Assembly (NCBI GenBank): GCA_016710965.1
Contig: JADJTW010000032.1
Coordinates: 186,001 to 250,000, forward strand
Source of the DNA: Flavobacteriales bacterium
Lineage (GTDB): Bacteria > Bacteroidota > Bacteroidia > Flavobacteriales_F > PHOS-HE28
Reading direction: 5' to 3'
DNA length: 64,000 nucleotides
Each line of letters begins with the position of its first letter. Within the stretch, counting starts at the first letter, position 1. A program made the position numbers and the translations under genes. This document shows, piece after piece, positions 1 through 8,940 of this stretch. The notes under the pieces are model-generated. The model was given only the letters and a program-made list of their open reading frames with translations. It searched no databases and was not told where the DNA came from.

Positions 1-2
1 GC

Positions 3-1907
3 ATGGACTATTACATCGGCAGCCCCAGCAGCCAGCCGCAGATGTTCACCACCAACAATTGCCACGGCCACGCGCACTACGCGGGCTACGCCGATTACCT
101 GCTCTTCGACCAGTCGGGCAATGCGGTCCCGGCCGGTTTCAAGAACGGCTATTGCGTGATCGACGTGGGATGCACGCCCGGCCACACCGGCCAGTTCGGT
201 TGCAGCAACATGGGCATCACTGCTGGTTGCTACGACGAATATGGAACCGGCACCACCTGCAACTGGATCGATATCACCGATGTGCCCGATGGAACCTACA
301 CCTTGGTGCTTCGGACCAACTGGCAACAAGCGCCCGATGCCCTGGGCAGGCACGAGACGAGCTATGCCAACAACTTCGCCCAAGTCTGCATCAACATCAC
401 ACGGAACGCGCAGAATGTACCCTCCTTCAGCGTGGTTGCCAACTGCCCGACCTGGACCGATTGCATGGGCCAGGCTTACGGCGACGCCCGATATGATTGC
501 AATGGCGTGTGCAATGGACCCACCAAACGTGGCGACCTGACCAACGACGGCAGCCAGACCCAGGCCGATGCGATGGAGTATGTGACGCGCATCCTTGGCA
601 ACGATATCGCACCCTCGGATTGCAATGACCTGAACGATGATAACCTGGTAACCGTGACGGACGCCGCGCTGATGGTGGACGCGTATACGCAGCAGGCGGT
701 CCATAACAGCGGCTCGCATGTGCTGCACTACCATCCCTGGTTCGATTTCCCCCGCGGTTACCTGAGCACGGGCGACCAGGTCGATCTCATGCTTGCGAAC
801 CTCGATCCCGTCAACAAGACCGTGGATGTGCTCGTGCGCAACCCTACTGCGCGCGTGCTGGGCTACGAGTTCCAGCTCAGCGGGATCACCATCCAGAGCG
901 CACAGAACCTGGCACTGAACCTCGAGGCCACCCCCTTCGACGAGATCACCCTCAGCACTTCGCTCGGCGGCACCAAGGTCATCGGCCTCAGCTACCTCGA
1001 TAGTACGGTGGTGAAGAACACCGCCTTCGCGCCGCTCTGCCGGATCACCTACCTCGCGCTCACCGGTAGCAGCATCTGCATCACGAGCATCGCCGACATC
1101 GTGAACAAGGATGCGAACAATGTGCTCACCAGTGTCGTGGGCGGTTGTCTCGACGTGCCCAATACCGTGGCGGTGCAGCCGAAGCTGTGGCTGGAAGGGC
1201 CCTATGCGCCAACGGTTCCACCGCTCATGCGCGATGACCTTCGCGTTGCTGGCCTGATACCCACCACCGAGCCATACACCGGGCTGGGCTTCACGCACGC
1301 TGGCGGCGGTGGCGGGGAGCAGACCAATGCGGGGGTCCTTGCGATTACCGGCGCGAATGCCATCGTCGACTGGGTGCTTGTTGAAGTGCGAAGCAGTACC
1401 ACACCGTATGCGGTAGTGGCCACGCGCAGCGCACTGCTCCAGCGCGATGGCGATGTGGTGGGGGTGGATGGCGCTTCTCCGGTGCTGCTGAACGTGGCCG
1501 CGGGGTCTTACCAGGTGGCCGTGCGGCATCGCAACCACTTCGGCGCGATGACAGCCAACGCGGTTTCCCTCAGCGGCAGCCCCCTCGTCATCGACTTCCG
1601 CGATACGGGCCTGCCCACCTGGGGCACCGAGGCGCGCAAGAGCGACATGGGCACTATGCTGCTGTGGGCGGGCAATGCGCTCCCGAACAACGAGTTGAAA
1701 TACGTTGGCCAGGGCAATGACCGCGATCCCATCCTGAGCGTGGTAGGCGGCGCCGTTCCCACCGGCACCACCACCGGATACTACCTGGAGGACACCAACT
1801 TGAGCGGTGTGGTGAAGTACACGGGCACAGGCAACGATCGCGACCTCATCCTGGTGAACATCGGCGGCAGCGTGCCTACCAATACGCGTATGCAGCAGCT
1901 GCCTTGA
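3..1907 (+). CDS. Lysyl oxidase-like secreted protein with dockerin/cohesin-like region and QQLP C-terminal module (5' partial)
   Basis: The reading frame is open at the left edge, so the N-terminus and signal peptide are missing; the ATG at position 3 is internal. Residues 18-135 match the lysyl oxidase catalytic domain. The copper ligands are seen as alternating His21, His23 and His25 after Cys20. The lysine (K47, in FKNGYC) and tyrosine (Y77, in GCYDEYG) that form the lysyl-tyrosyl-quinone cofactor of the family are present, with the matching cysteines and the WIDITDV motif. Residues ~150-235 resemble a dockerin pair (DLTNDG, DLNDDN) and ~255-390 a cohesin-like beta domain. The last ~240 residues are a module shared with three other proteins in the window, ending in two NDRDxIL repeats and QQLP. 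In this family the reaction would be oxidative deamination of lysine side chains outside the cell; the substrate here is unknown. Confidence 0.85.
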   Translation: MDYYIGSPSSQPQMFTTNNCHGHAHYAGYADYLLFDQSGNAVPAGFKNGYCVIDVGCTPGHTGQFGCSNMGITAGCYDEYGTGTTCNWIDITDVPDGTYTLVLRTNWQQAPDALGRHETSYANNFAQVCINITRNAQNVPSFSVVANCPTWTDCMGQAYGDARYDCNGVCNGPTKRGDLTNDGSQTQADAMEYVTRILGNDIAPSDCNDLNDDNLVTVTDAALMVDAYTQQAVHNSGSHVLHYHPWFDFPRGYLSTGDQVDLMLANLDPVNKTVDVLVRNPTARVLGYEFQLSGITIQSAQNLALNLEATPFDEITLSTSLGGTKVIGLSYLDSTVVKNTAFAPLCRITYLALTGSSICITSIADIVNKDANNVLTSVVGGCLDVPNTVAVQPKLWLEGPYAPTVPPLMRDDLRVAGLIPTTEPYTGLGFTHAGGGGGEQTNAGVLAITGANAIVDWVLVEVRSSTTPYAVVATRSALLQRDGDVVGVDGASPVLLNVAAGSYQVAVRHRNHFGAMTANAVSLSGSPLVIDFRDTGLPTWGTEARKSDMGTMLLWAGNALPNNELKYVGQGNDRDPILSVVGGAVPTGTTTGYYLEDTNLSGVVKYTGTGNDRDLILVNIGGSVPTNTRMQQLP

Positions 1908-1930
1908 GCCCACCTCAAGCGAGCAGGACA

Positions 1931-1957
1931 GAAGGCGCTTCGAGAAAGGCGCCTTTT
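1931..1957 (+). terminator. Rho-independent terminator
   Basis: A 7-bp perfect stem AAGGCGC/GCGCCTT with a 10-nt loop is followed by a short T tract, 24 bases after the lysyl oxidase-like gene. Confidence 0.6.
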
Positions 1958-2046
1958 GCGTTCCCGCCCGCCTGTGGACAAGATGCTGACGACTGCGCTG
2001 GCGTAGTGCAGTCCATCCCTCTACTTTGCGTCATCAATTCAAAGCC

Positions 2047-4743
2047 ATGCGCCATCGTTCGCTCTTCGCCAGCATCATCGCCTTGCTTCTAGCCGCCATT
2101 TCCGTCACGCCTGTGCAGGCGCAGATCGAGCAAGGCGGCGTGCCATTCTCCTTCAGCCGGGCCGAGGACCTGCCCGAACCTGCTTTGGTGCAACTACAGG
2201 AAGTGGACCTCGCCGCCCTCTCCGCCGAGGATGCGGTGAACGACAACAACAAGAGCATTCCGTACCGCTTCGGGTACAACCACATCGTTGATCTGGGGGT
2301 CGGGAATAGCGGCACATGGACTACTCTGGATGATGGAACACGGGTATGGCGACTGGCGATCGCGTGCCCGGGTGCGATCAGCATCAACTTCGAGTTCGAC
2401 GCGTTCGAGATCGCTTCCGGGGCCAAGGTCTTCGTGCTCGACGAGAGCGGCCAGCACATCGGTGCATTCACGAACGCCAACGACCCTGGCACGCATGTAC
2501 TGGGCGTGCAGCCAGTGCGCGGCGAGCGAATCACGGTGGAGTACAGTGTACCCCCGCGTGCCGGACTGGGGAGACTGCACATCGGCCAGGTCACCCACGG
2601 TTATCGTGACGTGTTCAAGTTCGCACGCGGCCTGGGGGATAGTGGTGCGTGCAACAACAACGTGATCTGCCCCGAGGGCGCTCCTTGGGCCGATCAGATC
2701 CGCAGTGTGGCCATGATCGTCGTGAGCGGAAGCGGGATCTGCACAGGCACCCTGATCAACAACTGCGCGAGCAATGGCACGCCCTATTTCCTCACCGCCA
2801 ACCACTGCCTGCCCGGGAACCTCAACGTGAGCACTTGGGTCTTCCGCTTCAATTGGAACAGCCCCACCTGTTCGCCCACTACCAACGGTCCCACGAACCA
2901 GACGGTGAGCGGCGCCTCGCTGTTAGCGAATAACGCTGGCAGCGACGTGGCCTTGCTCCAATTGAGCAGTGCCCCACCGGCGAACTACGGTGTGTACTAC
3001 AGCGGTTGGGACCGAAGCGGAACAGCGCCCACCAACACCACTTGCATCCATCACCCGCAAGCCGACATCAAGAAGATCAGCTTCGATTACAACGCGGCGA
3101 CCACCGCCACCTATGGCAGTGCAGCGTGCTGGCGGATCGCCGCATGGGACGATGGCACCACCGAACCGGGCAGCAGCGGCAGCGGCCTATGGGACCAGAA
3201 CAAGCGCCTCATCGGCCAGCTTTATGGTGGTGAGGCCACGTGCAGCAACAACGTCAACGACTACTTCGGTCGTTTCGCGGTGAGCTACGCGTCGCTGCAG
3301 ACATGGCTGGGAAGTTGCGGCAACACGGTGAACGGCTATGACCCCAACACGCCAACGCTTTCGCTCGATGCACAAGTCACTGGGATCACAGGGGCATCCG
3401 GCAATACGTGCGCAACGCAGATCACACCGAGCGTAACGGTGCGCAATGGAGGCACCACCACGCTCACCAGCTTCAGCATCGCGTGGAGCATCACCGGTGG
3501 CGGATCGGGAACGGTGCCCTGGACAGGGAGCCTCACGAGCGGCAACAGCGTCAGCGTTCCCATCGGAGCGGTTACGCTGCCTGCGGGCTATCTCATGCTC
3601 ACTGCAACCGTGAATGCGCCCAACGGAGGCACCGATCAAGCGCTGGGCAATAACACGGGCACGAGCAATATCACCACGGGACCGAACACGCTCACCCTGC
3701 AATTGAATCTCGACCGGTACGGTGCGGAAACGACTTGGGTGATCCGTAACGGAGTGAACATCCTGGCCAGCGGTGGCCCCTATACGAACCAGGCGGGCAA
3801 TGGTGTTTACCCGCAGCCGCCCATCGTAGTATGCGTGCCCGACGGCTGCCACGAACTGGTGGTGTACGACAGTTTCGGCGATGGCATGTGCTGCGCCTAC
3901 GGTGCGGGCAACTTCCAATTGCGCGATGCACAGAACAATGTGCTGGCATCTAACAGCAATTTCACCGGGTCCAGTACCACGCATGCGTTCTGTGTGACAG
4001 CCGCGATCGGTGTGGCACCGAAGATCTTCCTCGAAGGCCCCTACGGCACAGGGCCCACCATGACCGATGCCTTGCGCGCTGGGGGATTGATACCGGCAAC
4101 AGAACCCTACACCGGAATGGCTGGCTTCACGCACGTTGGTGGCGGCGGCGGAGAAACGATCAATGCCGGCGTGCTAGCCACCACCGGGAACAATGCCATT
4201 GTCGATTGGGTCTTCGTTCAGCTGCGCTCAACGGCAGGCGGCTATCCTGTTGTGGCTACGCGCAGCGCACTCGTTCAACGCGATGGCGACGTTGTGGGCA
4301 TGGATGGTTCGTCGCCTGTGCAATTCGCGATTGCTGCAGGCAATTACCATGTGGCCATCAGGCATCGCAATCACTTGGGCATCATGACAGCCAATCCCGT
4401 CGCGCTCACCGGCAGCCCAACAACGGTGAACTTCACCAGTGCAGCTACCGCCACCTATGGCACGGAAGCACGCAAGGATGTGAGCGGGGTGCAGGTGATG
4501 TGGGCCGGTAACGTGAACGGGGACACGCAACTGCTGTACGTTGGCAGCGGCAACGACCGCGACCCGATCCTGGTGCGCATCGGCGGCAGCGTGCCGACAG
4601 CGAACGCCGCAGGCTACTACATCGAGGACGTGAACATGAACGGTACGGTGCTGTACGTAGGCAGCGGCAACGATCGCGATCCCATCCTGGTGAACATCGG
4701 CGGGAGCATACCCACCAACAACCGCCAACAGCAGTTGCCTTAG
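2047..4743 (+). CDS. Secreted S1-family serine endopeptidase (lysyl endopeptidase-like) with QQLP C-terminal module
   Basis: The ATG chosen gives a clean signal peptide (MRHRSLF...VQAQ); an in-frame TTG seven codons upstream is less likely. A TACTTTG -7-like motif lies about 19 bases before the start. The trypsin-fold catalytic residues are visible: His in FLTANHCL (about residue 252), Asp in GSDVALLQL (about 300) and Ser in EPGSSGSGLW (about 379), with paired cysteines as in Achromobacter-type lysyl endopeptidases. Cleavage specificity cannot be read with certainty. Further on come an Ig-like domain, a cysteine-containing beta domain (DSFGDGMCC) and the ~240-residue module ending in QQLP that is shared with the gene upstream. 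The protein is probably exported and kept at or released from the cell surface. Confidence 0.88.
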   Translation: MRHRSLFASIIALLLAAISVTPVQAQIEQGGVPFSFSRAEDLPEPALVQLQEVDLAALSAEDAVNDNNKSIPYRFGYNHIVDLGVGNSGTWTTLDDGTRVWRLAIACPGAISINFEFDAFEIASGAKVFVLDESGQHIGAFTNANDPGTHVLGVQPVRGERITVEYSVPPRAGLGRLHIGQVTHGYRDVFKFARGLGDSGACNNNVICPEGAPWADQIRSVAMIVVSGSGICTGTLINNCASNGTPYFLTANHCLPGNLNVSTWVFRFNWNSPTCSPTTNGPTNQTVSGASLLANNAGSDVALLQLSSAPPANYGVYYSGWDRSGTAPTNTTCIHHPQADIKKISFDYNAATTATYGSAACWRIAAWDDGTTEPGSSGSGLWDQNKRLIGQLYGGEATCSNNVNDYFGRFAVSYASLQTWLGSCGNTVNGYDPNTPTLSLDAQVTGITGASGNTCATQITPSVTVRNGGTTTLTSFSIAWSITGGGSGTVPWTGSLTSGNSVSVPIGAVTLPAGYLMLTATVNAPNGGTDQALGNNTGTSNITTGPNTLTLQLNLDRYGAETTWVIRNGVNILASGGPYTNQAGNGVYPQPPIVVCVPDGCHELVVYDSFGDGMCCAYGAGNFQLRDAQNNVLASNSNFTGSSTTHAFCVTAAIGVAPKIFLEGPYGTGPTMTDALRAGGLIPATEPYTGMAGFTHVGGGGGETINAGVLATTGNNAIVDWVFVQLRSTAGGYPVVATRSALVQRDGDVVGMDGSSPVQFAIAAGNYHVAIRHRNHLGIMTANPVALTGSPTTVNFTSAATATYGTEARKDVSGVQVMWAGNVNGDTQLLYVGSGNDRDPILVRIGGSVPTANAAGYYIEDVNMNGTVLYVGSGNDRDPILVNIGGSIPTNNRQQQLP

Positions 4744-4758
4744 ACCGGACAGGGGGCA

Positions 4759-6411
4759 CTACTTCGCGCTCAACAGGTCCTTTGCGTTCTGCAGGGCCGC
4801 AGCAGTGGTCTTCCTGCCGCTGAGCATGCGAGCGATAGCAGCAATACGCTCTTCGCCAGTGAGCATGGAAATGGAAGTGCGCACGCGATCGCCTTCGCTG
4901 TCCTTGGTGACTTGCAACTGCTGATTGGCCTTGCTCGCGATCTGCGGCAGGTGCGTAATGGCGATCACCTGTCGTTCCTTGCCCATCGCTCCGAGCAGGG
5001 TGCCTACACGATCCGCCACTTCGCCGCTCACGCCGGTGTCGATCTCATCGAAGATGACAGTTGGCAGATCGCGTGATCCCACAGCAAGCGAGATCAGCGC
5101 CAGCATCACGCGGCCGAGTTCGCCGCCGCTGGCCACCTTGTCCAACGGCGCGGGTGCGCGGTCCTTGTTAGCGGAGAACATCGCGCGGATGCGATCGATC
5201 CCCAGCGGGCCTGGCTCACCGATGCGATGCTCGAACTGGAAGACGGCGTGCGGCATGCCGAGCTCTTGGAGGATCGATTCCACCTTGTTGGCCAATGGCT
5301 TCACGGCCTTGGTGCGAGCGCGGGAAATGACCTTCGCCTTCTCCTCATAGGCGCGGGCGGCCTCGCTTTCGATGCGTTCGGTTTCAGCGATGCGGTGGCC
5401 CAGCGAGCCGATGCTGCTGGTGCGCTGCTGGAGAACCCCGAGGACTGCGAGGAGGTCGTTGCTGCTGCGAACACGATGCTTCTGCTGCAAGCGGAGCAGC
5501 AAATCGAGACGTTCGCGCATGCGCTCTGCGCTGGATGGGTCTGTCTCGACCGCATCGGCCAGCCGTGCGGCCTCATCACCGATGTCCTTCAACTCGATGG
5601 CCGTACTGTTGATCCGCGCCAGGAGCGAGGCAAGTCCTGAATCGACGCCGACGGCTCTCGATATGGCAGCACGCACCTTGTTCAGCGCACTGAGCGCACC
5701 GCTCTCATCCCCGGTCCCGGCTGCGATCGTTGCGAACGCCTCGGCACGCTCACCTGCGTGCTCGGCCTGATGAAGTGCCTGCTCGATCGCTTCCTGCTCA
5801 CCTTCCTTCAATGCGGCCTGCTCCAGTTCATCCTGCTGGAACTTGAGGTAGTCGTATTCCGAGCGCGCTTGTGCTTCTTCTTCGCGCAGGTCCATCAACT
5901 CCTTCTCGCACCGTTTCCAACTGACGTAGCTATCGCGCAAGCCCATCACCTCGGCTGAGTGGTGTGCCAGTTCGTCCACCAGGCTCAGTTGGAAGCGCTC
6001 ATCGTTCAACAACAGGGTGTGGTGTTGGCTATGCACATGCACCAGGCGCAGGCCCAATTCGCGCAGTTGTTCGAGCCGCACCGGAGTATCGTTCACGAAC
6101 GCACGCGAACGTCCGCCAGGATCCAATTGCCGACGAAGGATGGTTGCAGGCGCGAAGGGGACCTCGTTCGCTTCGAACCAGTCCTTCAGTGAAAGTGCGC
6201 GGACGTCCAGTTCCAACTCGATCACACAGCGTTTGCCCGGATCACGAAGAAGACCGCCATCGGCGCGGCCGCCCATAGCCAATTCCAATGCGCCGATGAG
6301 GATGCTCTTGCCGCTGCCGGTTTCGCCGGTGATGGCCGTAAGCCCATTCTGCCAGTCGAGCTCGAGCGACTCGATCAGCAGATAGTTCGAGATGGAAAGG
6401 CGGGTGAGCAT
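4759..6411 (-). CDS. recN: DNA repair protein RecN
   Basis: An SMC-like ATPase of double-strand-break repair, 550 residues, the usual size. The Walker A motif GETGSGKS is at about residues 30-37, the middle is a long heptad-rich coiled coil, and the C-terminal ATPase half has the signature DKVASGGELGRVMLA followed by Walker B VIFDEIDTGVSG. It starts at ATG after the DUF4835 gene and is the last gene of a conserved Bacteroidota run bamD-rpoZ-coaBC-DUF4835-recN. It converges on the protease gene with only 15 bases between. Confidence 0.97.
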   Translation of the reverse strand: MLTRLSISNYLLIESLELDWQNGLTAITGETGSGKSILIGALELAMGGRADGGLLRDPGKRCVIELELDVRALSLKDWFEANEVPFAPATILRRQLDPGGRSRAFVNDTPVRLEQLRELGLRLVHVHSQHHTLLLNDERFQLSLVDELAHHSAEVMGLRDSYVSWKRCEKELMDLREEEAQARSEYDYLKFQQDELEQAALKEGEQEAIEQALHQAEHAGERAEAFATIAAGTGDESGALSALNKVRAAISRAVGVDSGLASLLARINSTAIELKDIGDEAARLADAVETDPSSAERMRERLDLLLRLQQKHRVRSSNDLLAVLGVLQQRTSSIGSLGHRIAETERIESEAARAYEEKAKVISRARTKAVKPLANKVESILQELGMPHAVFQFEHRIGEPGPLGIDRIRAMFSANKDRAPAPLDKVASGGELGRVMLALISLAVGSRDLPTVIFDEIDTGVSGEVADRVGTLLGAMGKERQVIAITHLPQIASKANQQLQVTKDSEGDRVRTSISMLTGEERIAAIARMLSGRKTTAAALQNAKDLLSAK

Positions 6412-6441
6412 CGCGGCCGAGCGAAGGATGAGGGCTGATGA

Positions 6442-7347
6442 CTATGAGCCCCGCATCATGTTCTGGTACTGGCTGATGTGCCCTGGATCGATGATCTGCA
6501 GCGTGTTGAAGAGCTTGGTCTTCTCAGCGGGTTCTGCCGGTTTGAAGATCTCCACCAATTCATTGTACTTGGCGTTGAAGAAGACTTGCAGGTTGTAGCT
6601 CGCTGGCTTGGCCTGGTGTACGGTCTTCAGTCGTTCGATGCCTTCGGCGATGGTGCGGCGAGCGGCAGCGGCGTCCTCGGTCATGGCATCCATGCCCGTG
6701 CGGTGGTAGCTATAGAGCAATTCGCGGAAGGGGCGGAAGACCGCCTGCTGTTGGTTGTCCAGCAACCAGTACCGGTTGCGCTGGCTTTCGAAGGCTTTCC
6801 ACCCCGGCTCACTGGCGCTCTGTGCGTTGTTCACCACTTGCTGGGCCTGGGTATAGAACGTGCTGCCGCCCAATGGTGAATAGGTATCGCCATCGAGGCC
6901 GAGGATGAAGTAGGCATAGAACCCGAGCAACGAGGAGAGGTTGTTGAGGTAGCGATCGGGGCTGAACTCGATTTGCGTGTTCTCCAGGTAATTGAACTCG
7001 ACCTGCTCATCCACCAGGTCGAGGATCGGCGTGTTGTAATCGGTGCCGTATACAGGTCGTGCATAGATGATCTGCAAGGTGCCCACGAAGCGGTCGGTGG
7101 CGGGCTGGCTGCCGATGGTGAGCAGGATATTGATGTCGATACGTTCTGATGGTGCGTAGTTGAGCGCGGTGAAGCGACGGCTTTGGAAGAATTCCTTGAT
7201 CGATTGCTCCAGTGACTGGAACACACGGGGCTGGGCCGTGGCTACTTGGGGGGCGATCACGCTGGCTTGGCAGTTGAACTCCTGCGCCACGAGCAGGGCG
7301 GGGACGAGGAGCACCAGAGGAAGGAGGAGCTTGCGCATGTGTTTCAT
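6442..7347 (-). CDS. DUF4835 family secreted protein
   Basis: A 301-residue protein with a signal peptide (KLLLPLVLLVPALLVAQ). The mature part fits the Bacteroidota family DUF4835: an N-terminal section with RFVGTLQIIYARPVYG, an aromatic-rich middle with LLGFYAYFILGLDGDTY, and a conserved C-terminal SQYQNMM. Its function is not established. The start is the ATG 14 bases after the coaBC stop; another ATG three codons later (MRKLLL) is equally plausible. The open frame runs far upstream inside coaBC, but that extension has no signal peptide and overlaps coaBC, so it was cut. Confidence 0.88.
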   Translation of the reverse strand: MKHMRKLLLPLVLLVPALLVAQEFNCQASVIAPQVATAQPRVFQSLEQSIKEFFQSRRFTALNYAPSERIDINILLTIGSQPATDRFVGTLQIIYARPVYGTDYNTPILDLVDEQVEFNYLENTQIEFSPDRYLNNLSSLLGFYAYFILGLDGDTYSPLGGSTFYTQAQQVVNNAQSASEPGWKAFESQRNRYWLLDNQQQAVFRPFRELLYSYHRTGMDAMTEDAAAARRTIAEGIERLKTVHQAKPASYNLQVFFNAKYNELVEIFKPAEPAEKTKLFNTLQIIDPGHISQYQNMMRGS

Positions 7348-7361
7348 CCCGATCGCGGGTA

Positions 7362-8567
7362 TCACATCAGTTCTTCGAGGCGGTCCAAGATAGCGCGGGC
7401 CACTTCGGCCTTGCTCATCAACGGAAGTTCCTGCGGATCCGTGCCCGGTGCCAGTAGGGTGACCTTGTTGGTATCGGTGCCGAAGCCCGCACCAGCATCG
7501 CGCAGGCTGTTGAGCACGAGAAGGTCGAGGTTCTTCCGCTTCAGCTTGCCAAGTGCGTGCTCCAGTTCGTTGTCCGTTTCCAACGCAAAGCCGACAAGCC
7601 GCTGGTGATCTGGCTTGTGGGCACCCATCCAAGCCAGGATGTCCTCGGTGGGCTCGAGTTCCATGTCCAGCCCGGAATCCTTCTTCTTCACCTTGCTTTG
7701 CGCTGCGCGTGCAGGGCGGTAATCGGCCACCGCCGCGCTCATGATCACTGCATGGCACTGCGGTGCCCGCGCCTTGCAAGCCGCTGCCATCTCTGCCGCG
7801 CTTACCACATCCGTGCGCTCGATCCCTGGGTGGTCGGTCTTCAAGCTTACGGGACCGGCAACGAGCTGCACTTGCGCCCCTCGCGCTGCGGCTTCTTCAG
7901 CGATGGCGAATCCCATCTTGCCGCTGCTTCGGTTGCCGATGTAGCGCACGGGGTCGAGGGCTTCCTGTGTAGGTCCTGCGCTTACGAGAATGCGCTTGCC
8001 TGCCAGCTTGCTTGCGCCGATCATGGCAGTGATCACGGCATCAACGATGCCCTCTGGCTCGCTCATCCGTCCCTCGCCGGTAAGTCCACTTGCGAGTTCG
8101 CCGCTCTCCGGGCCGATGATGCCCACCCCGCGTTTCTTCAGCAAGGTGATGTTGTCTTTCGTGCTGGCGTCCTTCCACATCTCCAGGTCCATGGCCGGAG
8201 CCACGAAGACCGGGCATGCTGCGCTGAGGCAACAGGCCAACAGCAGATTGTCGCATTGGCCATGGGCCATTTTGCCCAGTGTGTTGGCACTGGCCGGTGC
8301 GATCAGCAGCACATCGGCCCAGCGGGCCAGATGAACGTGATCGTTCCACTGGCCGCTGCCATCGCGGATGAAAAGGTCGGTGAGCACCGGCCTCTTGCTG
8401 AGCGTGGCAAGCGTAAGCGGGGTAATGAAGTCGTGCGCGGCAGGGGTCATGACCACCTGCACATCGGCTCCGGCTTTCACCAGTAACCGCACCAAGGCAG
8501 CGCATTTGTATGCTGCTATTCCGCCGGTGACGCCCAGCAGCACCTTGCGGTTCAGGAAGCGTTCCAC
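7362..8567 (-). CDS. coaBC: Bifunctional phosphopantothenoylcysteine decarboxylase / phosphopantothenate-cysteine ligase
   Basis: This enzyme performs two steps of coenzyme A synthesis: CTP-dependent joining of cysteine to 4'-phosphopantothenate and FMN-dependent decarboxylation of the product. The N-terminal half is the flavoprotein CoaC domain, with GVTGGIAAYK, the active-site His in NDHVHLARWAD and the substrate-binding APAMDLEMW. The C-terminal half is CoaB, with ILVSAGPTQEALDPVRYIGN, RSSGKMG and a conserved AVADYRP. Its length of 401 residues is normal. It lies between rpoZ and DUF4835, as in most Bacteroidota. Confidence 0.97.
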   Translation of the reverse strand: MERFLNRKVLLGVTGGIAAYKCAALVRLLVKAGADVQVVMTPAAHDFITPLTLATLSKRPVLTDLFIRDGSGQWNDHVHLARWADVLLIAPASANTLGKMAHGQCDNLLLACCLSAACPVFVAPAMDLEMWKDASTKDNITLLKKRGVGIIGPESGELASGLTGEGRMSEPEGIVDAVITAMIGASKLAGKRILVSAGPTQEALDPVRYIGNRSSGKMGFAIAEEAAARGAQVQLVAGPVSLKTDHPGIERTDVVSAAEMAAACKARAPQCHAVIMSAAVADYRPARAAQSKVKKKDSGLDMELEPTEDILAWMGAHKPDHQRLVGFALETDNELEHALGKLKRKNLDLLVLNSLRDAGAGFGTDTNKVTLLAPGTDPQELPLMSKAEVARAILDRLEELM

Positions 8568-8592
8568 CGTGCGGTGATCTTCCTCAGCGGGA

Positions 8593-8940
8593 TCAGTCCT
8601 GCTTCGGGGTCGCGTCGGTGACTTCCTCGGCGCGGCGGTGATAGATCTTGCCGTCCTGCATTTCCTGGATGGCCAATGCAGCAGGCTTGGGCATGCGCTC
8701 GTAATGCTTGCTCACTTCGATCTGCTCCCGGTTCTCATACACCTCCTCCAGGTTCTCTCCGCTGATGGCGAACTCCTCCAGCTTGGCGTTGAGCTCTTCC
8801 TTGATCTTCACGCTGATCTGGTTGGCGCGTTTGCCCAGGATGGCTACCGTCTCGTACACGTTCCCGATCTCCTGGTCCAGTTTGGCCACATCGCGGGTAA
8901 CGGTGGTCTTGGCGGCAGTGAATTTGGTGTTCATGGTCAT
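8593..8940 (-). CDS. rpoZ: DNA-directed RNA polymerase omega subunit (Bacteroidota type)
   Basis: A 115-residue protein. NVYETVAILGKRANQIS corresponds to the conserved omega core that latches the beta' subunit. The place between bamD and coaBC is the standard Bacteroidota context. The first ATG overlaps the bamD stop by four bases (ATGA), which suggests translational coupling; an ATG two codons later is possible. Confidence 0.9.
   Translation of the reverse strand: MTMNTKFTAAKTTVTRDVAKLDQEIGNVYETVAILGKRANQISVKIKEELNAKLEEFAISGENLEEVYENREQIEVSKHYERMPKPAALAIQEMQDGKIYHRRAEEVTDATPKQD

Noticed and set aside
7348..7779. Upstream extension of the DUF4835 frame
   Set aside because: It lies within coaBC in another frame, and the signal peptide defines the start at or near 7347.
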